From Thalassobellus citreus (lineage in GTDB: Bacteria; Bacteroidota; Bacteroidia; Flavobacteriales; Flavobacteriaceae): 64,000 bases of DNA. Position 1 is the stretch's first letter. Each line of letters starts with the position of its first letter. Positions 44,297 through 53,383 of the stretch are shown piece by piece. The translations under genes were made by a program, and so were the position numbers. The notes beneath the pieces were generated by a model, which saw nothing but the letters and a program-made list of their open reading frames with translations, ran no database searches and was not told where the DNA came from. The stretch lies in assembly GCF_044385915.1 (NCBI RefSeq), contig NZ_JBISCC010000120.1:124001-188000 (forward strand), written 5' to 3'.

Positions 44297-45238
44297 CTAC
44301 ATTACAAATTTTGAACTAATAGATTGATTGTTGTGTACTTTCTCCATAACCTCAGCAAATAAATTGGCACAACTTAAAACTCTAATTTTATCACTTAAAG
44401 GTTTAACTGGTATAGAATCTGTAACTATTAATTCTTCTAATTTTGAATTGTTTAAATTATCGTAAGCTTTGCCCGATAATATTGGATGCGTACATATAGC
44501 TCTTACACTTAAGGCTCCACGTTCCATCATTAAATCTGCTGCTTTTGTTAAGGTTCCTGCAGTATCTACCATATCATCTACCAATACCACATTCTTACCT
44601 TCTACATTACCAATAAGCTCCATGTGAGAAATAATATTAGCTTTTTCTCGCTGCTTATAACAAATAACAACATCGCTAGCTAAAGCTTTAGAATAGGCAT
44701 ACGCACGTTTTGACCCCCCCATATCTGGTGAAGCTATTGTTAAATTGTCTAAATTCAAGCTTTTCAAATACGGTAGAAAAATAGTAGAAGCAAATAAATG
44801 ATCTACAGGTTTTTCAAAAAACCCTTGTATTTGGTCTGCATGCAAATCCATTGTAATAATACGAGTAGCTCCGGCAGCTTCTAACATTTTAGCTACTAAT
44901 TTTGCTGCAATAGGCACTCTTGGTTTATCTTTTCTATCTTGTCTAGCCCATCCAAAATAAGGTAATACTGCTGTAATATGTCTTGCTGAAGCACGTTTTG
45001 CTGCATCAATCATTAACAACATTTCCATTAAATTTTCTGGTCCAGGGTTTGTAGAACCAATAATAAAAATACGAGTACCACGAATAGACTCTTCATAAGA
45101 TGGTTGAAACTCCCCATCACTATAAGTAGAAGTTATTACATTCCCTAATTCGGCACCAAAGGCCTTAGCAATTTTTTCACCAAGCACTTTACTCTGTGTA
45201 CATGCAAAAATTTTAGCTTCGGTAATTACAATTGGCAT
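44297..45238 (-). CDS. prs: Ribose-phosphate pyrophosphokinase
   Basis: Makes PRPP from ribose 5-phosphate and ATP, feeding purine, pyrimidine, histidine, tryptophan and NAD synthesis. The 313-residue class I enzyme has FIIGSTNPGPENLMEMLLMIDA, VLPYFGWARQDRK (about 96-108), the metal-binding DLHADQIQGFF (about 132-142), the flexible-loop region and the PRPP loop VLVDDMVDTAGTL (about 219-231). The leader carries a 6-bp hairpin close to the predicted transcript start. Order prs-rplY-pth is typical. Confidence 0.97.
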   Translation of the reverse strand: MPIVITEAKIFACTQSKVLGEKIAKAFGAELGNVITSTYSDGEFQPSYEESIRGTRIFIIGSTNPGPENLMEMLLMIDAAKRASARHITAVLPYFGWARQDRKDKPRVPIAAKLVAKMLEAAGATRIITMDLHADQIQGFFEKPVDHLFASTIFLPYLKSLNLDNLTIASPDMGGSKRAYAYSKALASDVVICYKQREKANIISHMELIGNVEGKNVVLVDDMVDTAGTLTKAADLMMERGALSVRAICTHPILSGKAYDNLNNSKLEELIVTDSIPVKPLSDKIRVLSCANLFAEVMEKVHNNQSISSKFVM

Positions 45239-45290
45239 AGTTAACTTGTTGTTTTATAGTGCAAAACAGCACCTTATTTTAAACGAGGTG

Positions 45291-45298
45291 CAAATTTA
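45291..45298 (-). promoter_or_regulatory. -7 promoter element of prs, with leader hairpin
   Basis: TAAATTTG on the minus strand is an exact -7 element 53 bases upstream of the prs ATG. Immediately after it GCACCT and AGGTGC (about 45267-45292) can pair, so the mRNA would begin with a hairpin. Confidence 0.5.
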
Positions 45299-45363
45299 TG
45301 CATTTATTTTAACCTAAAAAGTATATTGACTAGTATTTTTATGCATAATATCGAAAAAAACTA

Positions 45364-45371
45364 TATTTTTG
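45364..45371 (+). promoter_or_regulatory. -7 promoter element of tRNA-Leu
   Basis: TATTTTTG fits TAnnTTTG exactly and ends 13 bases before the mature tRNA 5' end, a normal distance. Confidence 0.5.
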
Positions 45372-45384
45372 CTGTCCAATATTA

Positions 45385-45464
45385 GCTCAAGTGGTGGAAT
45401 TGGTAGACACGTCGGATTCAAAATCCGATTCTTCGGAGTGCGGGTTCGATTCCCGCCTTGAGTA
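45385..45464 (+). tRNA. tRNA-Leu (CAA)
   Basis: Acceptor stem GCTCAAG pairs with CTTGAGT (one G-U), discriminator A. D arm TGGTGGAATTGGTAGACAC. The anticodon stem TCGGA/TCCGA encloses TTCAAAA, anticodon CAA at 45419-45421, reading UUG. A short class II variable arm (TTCTTCGGAGT) and T arm GCGGG-TTCGATT-CCCGC follow. The 3' CCA is not encoded: the sequence continues with CAG. A terminator follows after a few bases, so it is a single-gene unit. Confidence 0.95.
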
Positions 45465-45786
45465 CAGATAAAAAACCATAGTTAACAACTATGGTTTTTT
45501 TTGCTCATTTATTAAAAAAACACACTCTTCGTTTTTATCTATTCTTTCACATCTAATGGATGCAACAAATCTTTTAGTGAGTGCTACATACTTGCTATTA
45601 ATAAATTCTGTTATCAAATAGTTTTACACAAAACAAACGAAACTAAAACATATGCTTATTTTGCAATAAAAACCTAAGGCTTTTAAACAATTTATTAAAA
45701 ATTATTCTGTCAAAAAAAAGCCTTTCATTGAATAATAAATGCATATATTTAAGTGCCAAATACTTTTTTAAGACACAATTAATTTT
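45465..45786. other. Gap between tRNA-Leu and the PUL regulator
   Basis: After the tRNA terminator I see no gene. AAGGCTTTT and AAAAGCCTT (about 45678-45723) form an inverted repeat with a long AT-rich loop. TATATTTA at 45744-45751 is one base off the -7 consensus, 36 bases before the regulator start. Confidence 0.4.
45471..45502 (+). terminator. Terminator after tRNA-Leu
   Basis: AAAACCATAGTT and AACTATGGTTTT form a perfect 12-bp stem with a 3-base loop and a T tract. Confidence 0.9.
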
Positions 45787-48700
45787 ATGATGAGAATAAT
45801 TTATTCATTCATTATTTTTTTCTATTTATTTAGTTTAAATATCTGTGCACAACACAACTATCAAGAATATCGCTTTGTAAATATAAAAGATGGTATTTCA
45901 AAAGCTGGTGTGTCTACTATAAACCAAGATCACCATGGTTTTATTTGGCTAGGAACTAATGGCTCTGGCTTATACCGTTTTGACGGCATTGATTATGATT
46001 ATTACAAACATGTTTTAAACGACTCAACTTCAATTAGTAACAACCTGGTTTACTGTTCATTCATAGACAAAACAAATAAACTTTGGATAGGGACAGAAGA
46101 TGGACTGAACTTATATGATAGAGAAAATGATCAATTTAAAAGAATCCCCATTTTAAAATCACATAAAAAAAATAAAACAAATATTTCTATTCGTAGCTTA
46201 ACAACTGACAATGATGGCAACTTATTTATTGGCACAGTTAGAAGAGGTCTTTTTAAATTAAAATTGAAAAATTTAGAAATTGAAAAAATTCCTAACTACA
46301 CCGCTAACAAAATACCTTTAGCTGTACATGCACTAAAAACCGACAAAAACGGACGTGTATTTGCTGGCACCAATCAAGGATTGAAAGAATATGACAATAA
46401 AACAAACACTTTAAAAACAGTATTATTCAATGGCAAAAATGGCTATATTAGTATAAAAGAGCCCTTACAAACATTATTAATTGATAACAATAACACACTT
46501 TGGGCTGGAAGTGTCTCTAATGGATTATTTAACATAAAAATGAATACTAATTCTTTTTATGAACTTAATAATTTTTCCTTTTCAAATAATCGATTTTTAT
46601 CGATGACACAATTACCTGATGGTAGTATAATGTGTGGAACAGAAAATGATGGTTTATTTCACATAAAAAACAATGGTATTGTTTTAAAAAATTACCTATC
46701 AAATAAATCAAATCAAAAGAGCATATTATCCAATTCTATTTGGTCTTTATTTGTAGATAAAAACGAAAGAATATGGTTAGGGTATTACAATAAAGGTGTA
46801 GCAATTTATGACAAACTATACGATAAATTTAAAAATTTAGAAAGCACCCCTAATAACCCCAATTCATTACATATTGGATCTGTAACTGGTATAGTTCAAG
46901 GTCATTTAGGTAAAATATGGATATCTATGGATGGTGGAGGAATAGATGTTTACGATAAATCTACAAATAAAATTACTCACATAAATCAATTTGACAATAG
47001 TACATATTCTGGCATAAATAATGATTATTTTGAAACATTATTCATAGATAGTAAACAAAATATTTGGGCAGGTAGCTGGAATCATGGACTGTTTTTTTTA
47101 AAGAAAGGAACCAAAAAATTTATTAATTATAGTATGGCCTCAACAGGAGGACAACTTAAGTCTAATACTATTTTTAGCATTGCTGAAGATTCCGACGGAA
47201 TTATTTGGATTGGTTCTTTCTATAAAGGTCTGCATTCATTCGACCCGAATAAAAACAAATTCACCTATTATGATACAGAACCTTTTATAAAAAATTCTTT
47301 AAACAATGCTGACTTTAGAAAAGTATTGGTGGATTCAAGAGATAATTTATGGCTAGGAACAGAAATTGGATTATTTAAAATTAACAAAGAAAATCCCGAT
47401 AATATAATTATTACTTCCATGACAGATAAAATGTCTGAAGAATATAAAAATTACACGAGTGCAAACTATATTCTATCTTTATTTCAAGGAAAAGACAGCA
47501 ACACCTTATGGATCGGCACTAGAGGCGCAGGACTTTGTAAATACAATTATACTACAGACACGTTTACTTGGTATAATAAATTTAACAATTTAGCCGAAGA
47601 AAATGTTTCTGGAATCATTAATGATTTAGACGGCAATATTTGGGTAAGTGGAAATTCAGGTATTTCTAAATTAAACATAAAAGACAATACATTTACAAAT
47701 TTCACAAATAATGACGGACTTTTATCAAATGATTTTAATATAAATGCAGCGTTTAGAGACGATAAAGGAATACTCTATTTTGGAAACTTTCAAGGTGTTG
47801 ATTATTTTAAACCAAGTGATATAAAAACAAATACGAGTTTAACTTCTCTATATCTCAAAGAATTTAAAATATTTAACAAAAAAACGCATCCTTCACAAAA
47901 AGACTCTCCATTAAAAAAAGTCATTTCAGAAACCGATAGCATTTCACTAACTAGTAAACAATCTGTTTTTACTATTGAGTATTCTGGCATAAACTATACC
48001 AGACCTGAAAAAAACGAATATGCTTATTATTTAGAAGGCTATGAAAAAGATTATAATTATGTTGGAGATTTAAGAAGCGCGACCTATACTAATTTAGATC
48101 CTGGAAACTATACATTTAAATTAAAAGCCTCAAATAACGATGGTATATGGAATGAAGAACCATTGTCGCTACAAATAACCATTTTACCACCATGGTGGAA
48201 AACAAATTGGGCCATAATAACATATATCTTTTTATTTTTATTAGGACTTTTAATCTTAAATAAAATGACTCAAAATAGAATTAAAGAAAAAGAATTAATA
48301 AATAACGAAAGAAATAAAAGGCTTCAAGAAAAGGCATTGAATGAAAAGAAATTTCAATTTTTTACAAACATCTCACACGAATTTCGAACACCATTAACTT
48401 TAATAAAAAATCCGCTTGAAGACATTATTAGAGACACAAGTTTAAATTTACCTAATAGAATAAAACAGAAACACAATATCATTCATAAAAATACAGATAG
48501 ATTATACCGTTTAATCAATGAATTATTAGATTTCAGGAAACTAGAATTAGATAAAGTTAGAATTAAAGCAGGAAAACTAAACTTAGTTTCACTAACAAAA
48601 GATGTAGTAAGTCATTTTAAAGAAGAAGCTTTTTCCAGAAACATCCATTTATCTATAGATACAGACGTTACAGAACTTTTCGTTTGGGGAGACGAAAGCA

Positions 48701-49941
48701 TGTTAGAAAAAATTATATTTAATTTATTATCAAACGCTATCAAATTAACTCCAGATGGCGGCATTATAGGAGTTGATCTTATTTCAAAAGAAGAATTAAT
48801 AAAGCTGCCACTCGTTGATACCGAAAATAAAACAAAAGTAATTGAATTAGCAATTTCAGATACTGGTCCAGGCTTAAAAGAAGACCAGGTAAAAAGAATT
48901 TTTGAAAGATTTTATCAAGTTGATAATTTAAACAAAACATACTACGGAGGTACAGGCATAGGCTTAGAAGTTGTTCAAAACTTTGTACAATTACATAAAG
49001 GTAAAGTAGAAGTTAAAAGTAAATTAGGTAAAGGAACTACGTTTAGAATTCTATTACCAATTGGCAAATCTCATTTTAATGAAAACGAATTAGCTTCAAA
49101 CTCTTTTGGTGTTTCAAATAAAAAAGAACCCTTTATACGAACAAATGTAAACACTGGTTCAGAAAACAATACACCTATTAGCGAAAGTGACATGAATGAA
49201 GATTACACCTTACTAATAGTAGAAGACAATGTTGAACTTAGAAATTATTTAAAAGAAGAATTTAAAAACACCTATAAAGTACTGACTGCAAACAATGGAA
49301 AAGAAGGTATAGAAGCAGCAAAAAAAATATTACCAGACATTATTATAACAGATGTTGTAATGTCTGAAATGGATGGCTTTAACTTTTGCAAAAAAATTAA
49401 AAACGACTTAAGAACAAGTCATATTCCTCTATTAATGCTTACAGCAAAAACACAAATAGACGATAGAATGGAAGGTATTGAACATGGCGCAGATGCTTAT
49501 ATGGTCAAACCATTTGATATAAGGCTATTAAAATTACGCCTATCTCAATTAATAACAAGTAGGCAATTAATTTTCAATAAATATTTCAGTTTAATAAGTG
49601 ATGTAGAAAATATTAAAACAACCTCTTTAGACAAAGAATTCATTAATAAAGTACTGAATTATATTGATAAAAATATTGGAAATCCAGATTTAAGTGTTGA
49701 ATCAATGGCCTCTGAAATGAATTTAAGTAGAAGTCAGTTTTACAGAAAAATTAAAGCCCTAACAAATCAAACGGCCAATGAGTTTTTAAGAAATATTAGA
49801 CTTCAAAAAGCAAAACAAATAATAGAAAAAGGTAATACAAATATTAGTGACGTATGTTATAAAATAGGGTTTTCATCGCCATCTTACTTTACTAAATGCT
49901 TCAAAAGTTATTTCGGACACTTACCCACAGAGGTTAAATAA
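45787..49941 (+). CDS. Hybrid two-component system regulator of the PUL
   Basis: A 1384-residue one-protein sensor and transcription factor. After a signal peptide (about 1-21) come two-bladed-propeller Reg_prop repeats (many WxGT or WIG motifs, such as FIWLGTNGSGLYRFDG and LWIGTEDGLNLYDRE) to about residue 690, then a Y_Y_Y domain (about 730-800) and one membrane helix (about 806-826). Inside the cell lie a histidine kinase with H864 in SHEFRTPLT, an ATPase domain (NAIKLTPDGG; DTGPGL; GGTGIGL), a receiver with phospho-acceptor D1189 in ITDVVM and K in MVKPFD, and an AraC DNA-binding domain (about 1280-1384). Such proteins bind glycan fragments in the periplasm and switch on the neighbouring susCD genes. 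Confidence 0.96.
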   Translation: MMRIIYSFIIFFYLFSLNICAQHNYQEYRFVNIKDGISKAGVSTINQDHHGFIWLGTNGSGLYRFDGIDYDYYKHVLNDSTSISNNLVYCSFIDKTNKLWIGTEDGLNLYDRENDQFKRIPILKSHKKNKTNISIRSLTTDNDGNLFIGTVRRGLFKLKLKNLEIEKIPNYTANKIPLAVHALKTDKNGRVFAGTNQGLKEYDNKTNTLKTVLFNGKNGYISIKEPLQTLLIDNNNTLWAGSVSNGLFNIKMNTNSFYELNNFSFSNNRFLSMTQLPDGSIMCGTENDGLFHIKNNGIVLKNYLSNKSNQKSILSNSIWSLFVDKNERIWLGYYNKGVAIYDKLYDKFKNLESTPNNPNSLHIGSVTGIVQGHLGKIWISMDGGGIDVYDKSTNKITHINQFDNSTYSGINNDYFETLFIDSKQNIWAGSWNHGLFFLKKGTKKFINYSMASTGGQLKSNTIFSIAEDSDGIIWIGSFYKGLHSFDPNKNKFTYYDTEPFIKNSLNNADFRKVLVDSRDNLWLGTEIGLFKINKENPDNIIITSMTDKMSEEYKNYTSANYILSLFQGKDSNTLWIGTRGAGLCKYNYTTDTFTWYNKFNNLAEENVSGIINDLDGNIWVSGNSGISKLNIKDNTFTNFTNNDGLLSNDFNINAAFRDDKGILYFGNFQGVDYFKPSDIKTNTSLTSLYLKEFKIFNKKTHPSQKDSPLKKVISETDSISLTSKQSVFTIEYSGINYTRPEKNEYAYYLEGYEKDYNYVGDLRSATYTNLDPGNYTFKLKASNNDGIWNEEPLSLQITILPPWWKTNWAIITYIFLFLLGLLILNKMTQNRIKEKELINNERNKRLQEKALNEKKFQFFTNISHEFRTPLTLIKNPLEDIIRDTSLNLPNRIKQKHNIIHKNTDRLYRLINELLDFRKLELDKVRIKAGKLNLVSLTKDVVSHFKEEAFSRNIHLSIDTDVTELFVWGDESMLEKIIFNLLSNAIKLTPDGGIIGVDLISKEELIKLPLVDTENKTKVIELAISDTGPGLKEDQVKRIFERFYQVDNLNKTYYGGTGIGLEVVQNFVQLHKGKVEVKSKLGKGTTFRILLPIGKSHFNENELASNSFGVSNKKEPFIRTNVNTGSENNTPISESDMNEDYTLLIVEDNVELRNYLKEEFKNTYKVLTANNGKEGIEAAKKILPDIIITDVVMSEMDGFNFCKKIKNDLRTSHIPLLMLTAKTQIDDRMEGIEHGADAYMVKPFDIRLLKLRLSQLITSRQLIFNKYFSLISDVENIKTTSLDKEFINKVLNYIDKNIGNPDLSVESMASEMNLSRSQFYRKIKALTNQTANEFLRNIRLQKAKQIIEKGNTNISDVCYKIGFSSPSYFTKCFKSYFGHLPTEVK

Positions 49942-50057
49942 ATATCTACAGCATCCAATACTCTTTATTAACAACACAACAATTAAAAGCTTGTTTTTCA
50001 AATACATATATGTATAAAAATAAATACAAGACTATTCTTCTCTAAAACAAAATTAAA

Positions 50058-50088
50058 AAATGTTGCACATAATACTACAAATGTTGCA
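50058..50088 (+). promoter_or_regulatory. Direct-repeat operator candidate for the PUL regulator
   Basis: AAATGTTGCA occurs at 50058-50067 and again at 50079-50088, a period of 21 bp, or two helix turns. The pair ends about 80 bases upstream of the susC -7 element. AraC-type DNA-binding domains use such direct repeats as dimers. Related TTGCA sequences recur near 50232 and 50242. Confidence 0.5.
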
Positions 50089-50169
50089 TTTCGTGTAATA
50101 CACATTCCAATTGCTACATTATTCTTATCTATTGCGCAATATTTCATATTAATGTTATTCCCTTAAACA

Positions 50170-50177
50170 TAAATTTG
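50170..50177 (+). promoter_or_regulatory. -7 promoter element of the susC operon
   Basis: TAAATTTG, an exact TAnnTTTG. The message would start near 50184, giving susC a leader of about 155 bases, and start within a few bases of the miniORF ATG. No clear TTG -33 element is visible at the usual distance, as expected for an activator-dependent promoter. Confidence 0.5.
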
Positions 50178-50182
50178 ACTCC

Positions 50183-50278
50183 ATGGGGAGTAATTCAGAT
50201 AAGAAACAATTTGTAGAAATATTTCTAATAGTTGCAATTATTGCACTATTGCTATTTCTTATTGTTATTGTTTTTTAA
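50183..50278 (+). CDS. Putative 31-residue single-pass membrane miniprotein
   Basis: ATG GGG at 50183 opens 31 codons closed by TAA. The product has a short polar start (MGSNSDKKQ) and then an uninterrupted hydrophobic helix of about 21 residues (from FVEIFLIVAII to IVIVF), ending at the stop. Its ATG lies just downstream of the -7 element, so it would be the first, nearly leaderless, reading frame of the susC message. Against it: T-rich DNA easily encodes hydrophobic residues, and it overlaps the palindrome at 50214-50227. I know no family for it. Confidence 0.4.
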   Translation: MGSNSDKKQFVEIFLIVAIIALLLFLIVIVF

Positions 50279-50340
50279 CAAATAACACTCATAAACCAAA
50301 TAAAACTAAATAATTACTAACACATTCTAAACTAAATTTT

Positions 50341-53300
50341 ATGACAAACTTTTTACTATTAAAAAAGGAAAGCTTTAAACAGTTAGGATACGTATTCCTA
50401 ATGCTTGTTTTTTGCGCAGGGGCAAATGCTCAAACAACAGTTACAGGATCTGTGTCTGACCAAAATGGTCCGCTACCAGGTGTAAGCGTTATTGTTGAGG
50501 GCACAACTAATGGTGTTGCCACAGATTTTGATGGAAACTATACGCTTAACGATGTACCATCTAACGGTACTCTAGTTTTTAGCTATGTTGGATATACTAG
50601 CCAAAAAGTTTCTGTAAACGGAAAAACATCTATTAACATTGTTTTAACCGAAGATTTACAATCACTTGCTGAAGTCGTTGTTGTAGGTTATGGAACACAA
50701 AGTAGAGCCGAAGTTACTGGAGCGATTTCTTCAGTAAGTTCTGAATCTATTACAGCAACTCCTGTAGTAAACGCTGAACAAGCACTTCAAGGTAGAGCTG
50801 CTGGTGTAACAGTTATTAATAATGGTTCACCTGGAGCATCTCCAATTGTACGTATTAGAGGATTGGGTACTACGAATGGTAATAGCCCACTTATTGTAAT
50901 AGATGGTGTAGTATCAGGAAATGGTTTATCTGGTATAAACCCAAATGACATAGAATCTATGAACGTCTTAAAAGATGCTTCAACAACAGCAATTTATGGA
51001 TCACGTGGAGCTAATGGTGTTGTTATGGTGACTACTAAAAAAGGTCTTAAAAACGGAAAAGTAAATGTTACTTTTGATACTTATGCAGGTGTACAATACA
51101 TTTCAAACAGATATGATGTATTAAATACAGCACAATATTTACAATACGCTAATGATTTAGGAGTAACTATTGGTAGAACAGATGTTAGTGGTGAAACAAA
51201 TTGGCAAGATGAGTTATTTACATCGGGTTTAATGACAAACTACGACTTAGGAATTTCTGGTGGTGGAGAAAATAGCAACTACAAGATTTCTGCAGGATAT
51301 GCTGACCAAGATGGAGCGGTTGTTGAAACTGGGTTTAAAAGATATTCATTTAGAGCAAACAGTAACTTTTCTCTTGGTAAAGTAAAATTTGGAGAAACGT
51401 TAGCCATGTCGTTTAATAATCAAGCACCAGAAATTGCATCAGGTGGACGTTCATTAATTGAACATGCTATAAAAATGGCTCCATACTTATCAGTTTATAA
51501 CTCAACTAATTTAGGCGGTTATCAAGGACCAAGTTCAAGTGTTGATGGACAGGATGCTGAGAACCCTGTTAGAATCATGGAATTAGGTAACAGACAAAAT
51601 AATTACCTAGCTATAACTGGAAGCTTATTTGGCGAATATGATATCATTGAAGGATTAAAATTTAAATCTCAATTAGGTTTTGATTATAGAAATTACAAAA
51701 ATAGTGCTTTCTCACCGTCTCATAATGACGATGATTTAAATACTGGTACAGGTGTTCAAACTTATGCTCAAATAGATAAAAATACAGGAGTAAATCAAAA
51801 CATTATTTTTACTAATAGTTTAAATTATGAAAGAACCCTTAATGATGTTCATAATTTCGATTTATTACTTTTAACAGAAAGACAGGCTAGTAAGTTTACC
51901 TCTATTAACGCACAAAGCAGAAATTTCCTAACTGATGGTATAGAAGAATTATCAAATACAAATGCTACGTTATCTTCAAGAACAGATAAATATACTTTAG
52001 TTAGTTATTTAGGAAGATTAAACTATAACTACGATCAAAAATACATATTTGCAGCATCCTTGAGAAGAGATGGTTCTTCTAGGTTTGGAGCAAACAACAG
52101 ATGGGGATGGTTCCCTTCTCTAGCTTTAGGTTGGAATATTGCAAAAGAAGACTTTTTATCTGATTCTAACTTCAGTAATTTAAAATTAAGAGGTAGTTGG
52201 GGTGTAGCAGGAAATGATAATATTGGAAACTATGCATATACTACGTCTTTAACACCTAATTTCTTTTACCCTTTTGGTGGTAATAACGCAACAGGTGTTA
52301 CGGCTGAAGGTGTAGCAAATCCTAATGTAAAATGGGAAGAAACAACCATGATTAATATTGGATTAGATGCTGGGTTATTTAATGATAAAATAACAATGGC
52401 GTTAGAATATTACAATAATGAAAGTAACGATTTATTAATGCGATTAAATCTAGCTGATTCTTTTGGGTTTACTAATAACTTTGTTTACGATAATGTTGGC
52501 TCAGTAAAAACACAAGGATTAGAACTTAGTTTAGGTTATAATGATTTTGATGGCGACTTTACTTGGTCTGCCAATTTTAATTTAGGAACATCTAAAAACG
52601 AAGCCCTTTCATTAGGAGGACTAGATGATATTACAGGTGGTAATTTTGAAAATGAGAATTTAACACGTGTAGCTCCAGGAGAATCGTTATTCCATTTTTT
52701 TGGTTTACAAACAGATGGTATATACCAAAATCAAGCAGAAGTAGATGCTGTATTTTTTAATAACTTAGGACAAACAGCAGTGCAACCTGGCGATATTCGT
52801 TTTAAAGATTTAAATGGTGATGGTGATATTAATGCAGATGATAGAACAGTTATAGGTAATCCATTTCCAGATTTTACTTATGGTTTAAATTTAAGTGCAA
52901 ATTACAAAAACTGGGATGCTAGTATGTTTATAAATGGTGTTGCTGGCAATGACATTTATAATACTAATATATATGATTTACAAGGGATGCCTCGACTATT
53001 TAATTCTGGAGTAGAAATACTAAACAGATGGACAGGTCCTGGAACTTCAAATACAATACCAAGAGCTTTAGGAGCAACTCAAAATGTATCTGCATCAGAT
53101 CGTTTTGTTGAAGACGGATCATATACTAGACTTAAAAATATCTCAATTGGATATACTTTCGATTCAGAAGCTTTTAAAAGTATGTTCTCTAAATTAAGAT
53201 TATATGTTAGTGGTCAAAATTTAATCACAATCACAGACTATTCTGGTTTAGATCCAGAAATTGGAAATCCACTAAATTCTAGTTCTTTTGAGATTGGTGT

Positions 53301-53361
53301 AGATAGAGGTAATTACCCGCAACCAAAATCTTTTTTAATTGGTATTCAAGCATCATTTTAA
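50341..53361 (+). CDS. SusC-family TonB-dependent outer-membrane receptor
   Basis: A 1006-residue transporter that imports oligosaccharides with SusD as its lid. The signal peptide (FLMLVFCAGANAQ, cleaved about residue 31) is followed by a carboxypeptidase-regulatory-like domain (VTGSVSDQNGPLPGVSVIVEGTTNG to TLVFSYVGYTSQKV, about 33-90). Then come the plug (VVVGYGTQSRAEVTGAIS; NPNDIESMNVLKDASTTAIYGSRGANGVVMVTTK, about 115-225) and the 22-stranded barrel, ending IGIQASF. The SusC signature LKDAS(T/A)xAIYGSRGANGV is complete. There is no STN domain, so no anti-sigma signalling; control is by the upstream hybrid regulator. susD follows after 22 bases. Confidence 0.96.
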   Translation: MTNFLLLKKESFKQLGYVFLMLVFCAGANAQTTVTGSVSDQNGPLPGVSVIVEGTTNGVATDFDGNYTLNDVPSNGTLVFSYVGYTSQKVSVNGKTSINIVLTEDLQSLAEVVVVGYGTQSRAEVTGAISSVSSESITATPVVNAEQALQGRAAGVTVINNGSPGASPIVRIRGLGTTNGNSPLIVIDGVVSGNGLSGINPNDIESMNVLKDASTTAIYGSRGANGVVMVTTKKGLKNGKVNVTFDTYAGVQYISNRYDVLNTAQYLQYANDLGVTIGRTDVSGETNWQDELFTSGLMTNYDLGISGGGENSNYKISAGYADQDGAVVETGFKRYSFRANSNFSLGKVKFGETLAMSFNNQAPEIASGGRSLIEHAIKMAPYLSVYNSTNLGGYQGPSSSVDGQDAENPVRIMELGNRQNNYLAITGSLFGEYDIIEGLKFKSQLGFDYRNYKNSAFSPSHNDDDLNTGTGVQTYAQIDKNTGVNQNIIFTNSLNYERTLNDVHNFDLLLLTERQASKFTSINAQSRNFLTDGIEELSNTNATLSSRTDKYTLVSYLGRLNYNYDQKYIFAASLRRDGSSRFGANNRWGWFPSLALGWNIAKEDFLSDSNFSNLKLRGSWGVAGNDNIGNYAYTTSLTPNFFYPFGGNNATGVTAEGVANPNVKWEETTMINIGLDAGLFNDKITMALEYYNNESNDLLMRLNLADSFGFTNNFVYDNVGSVKTQGLELSLGYNDFDGDFTWSANFNLGTSKNEALSLGGLDDITGGNFENENLTRVAPGESLFHFFGLQTDGIYQNQAEVDAVFFNNLGQTAVQPGDIRFKDLNGDGDINADDRTVIGNPFPDFTYGLNLSANYKNWDASMFINGVAGNDIYNTNIYDLQGMPRLFNSGVEILNRWTGPGTSNTIPRALGATQNVSASDRFVEDGSYTRLKNISIGYTFDSEAFKSMFSKLRLYVSGQNLITITDYSGLDPEIGNPLNSSSFEIGVDRGNYPQPKSFLIGIQASF

Positions 53362-53383
53362 TTTAAAAACTTATTCGTTAATT

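Larger units (their letters stand above)
49942..50340. other. Control region between the regulator and susC
   Basis: A 399-base gap with a 21-bp-spaced direct repeat (50058-50088), the palindromes ATTGCGCAAT (50131-50140) and TAGAAATATTTCTA (50214-50227), a -7 element (50170-50177) and a 31-codon reading frame (50183-50278). Confidence 0.6.
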
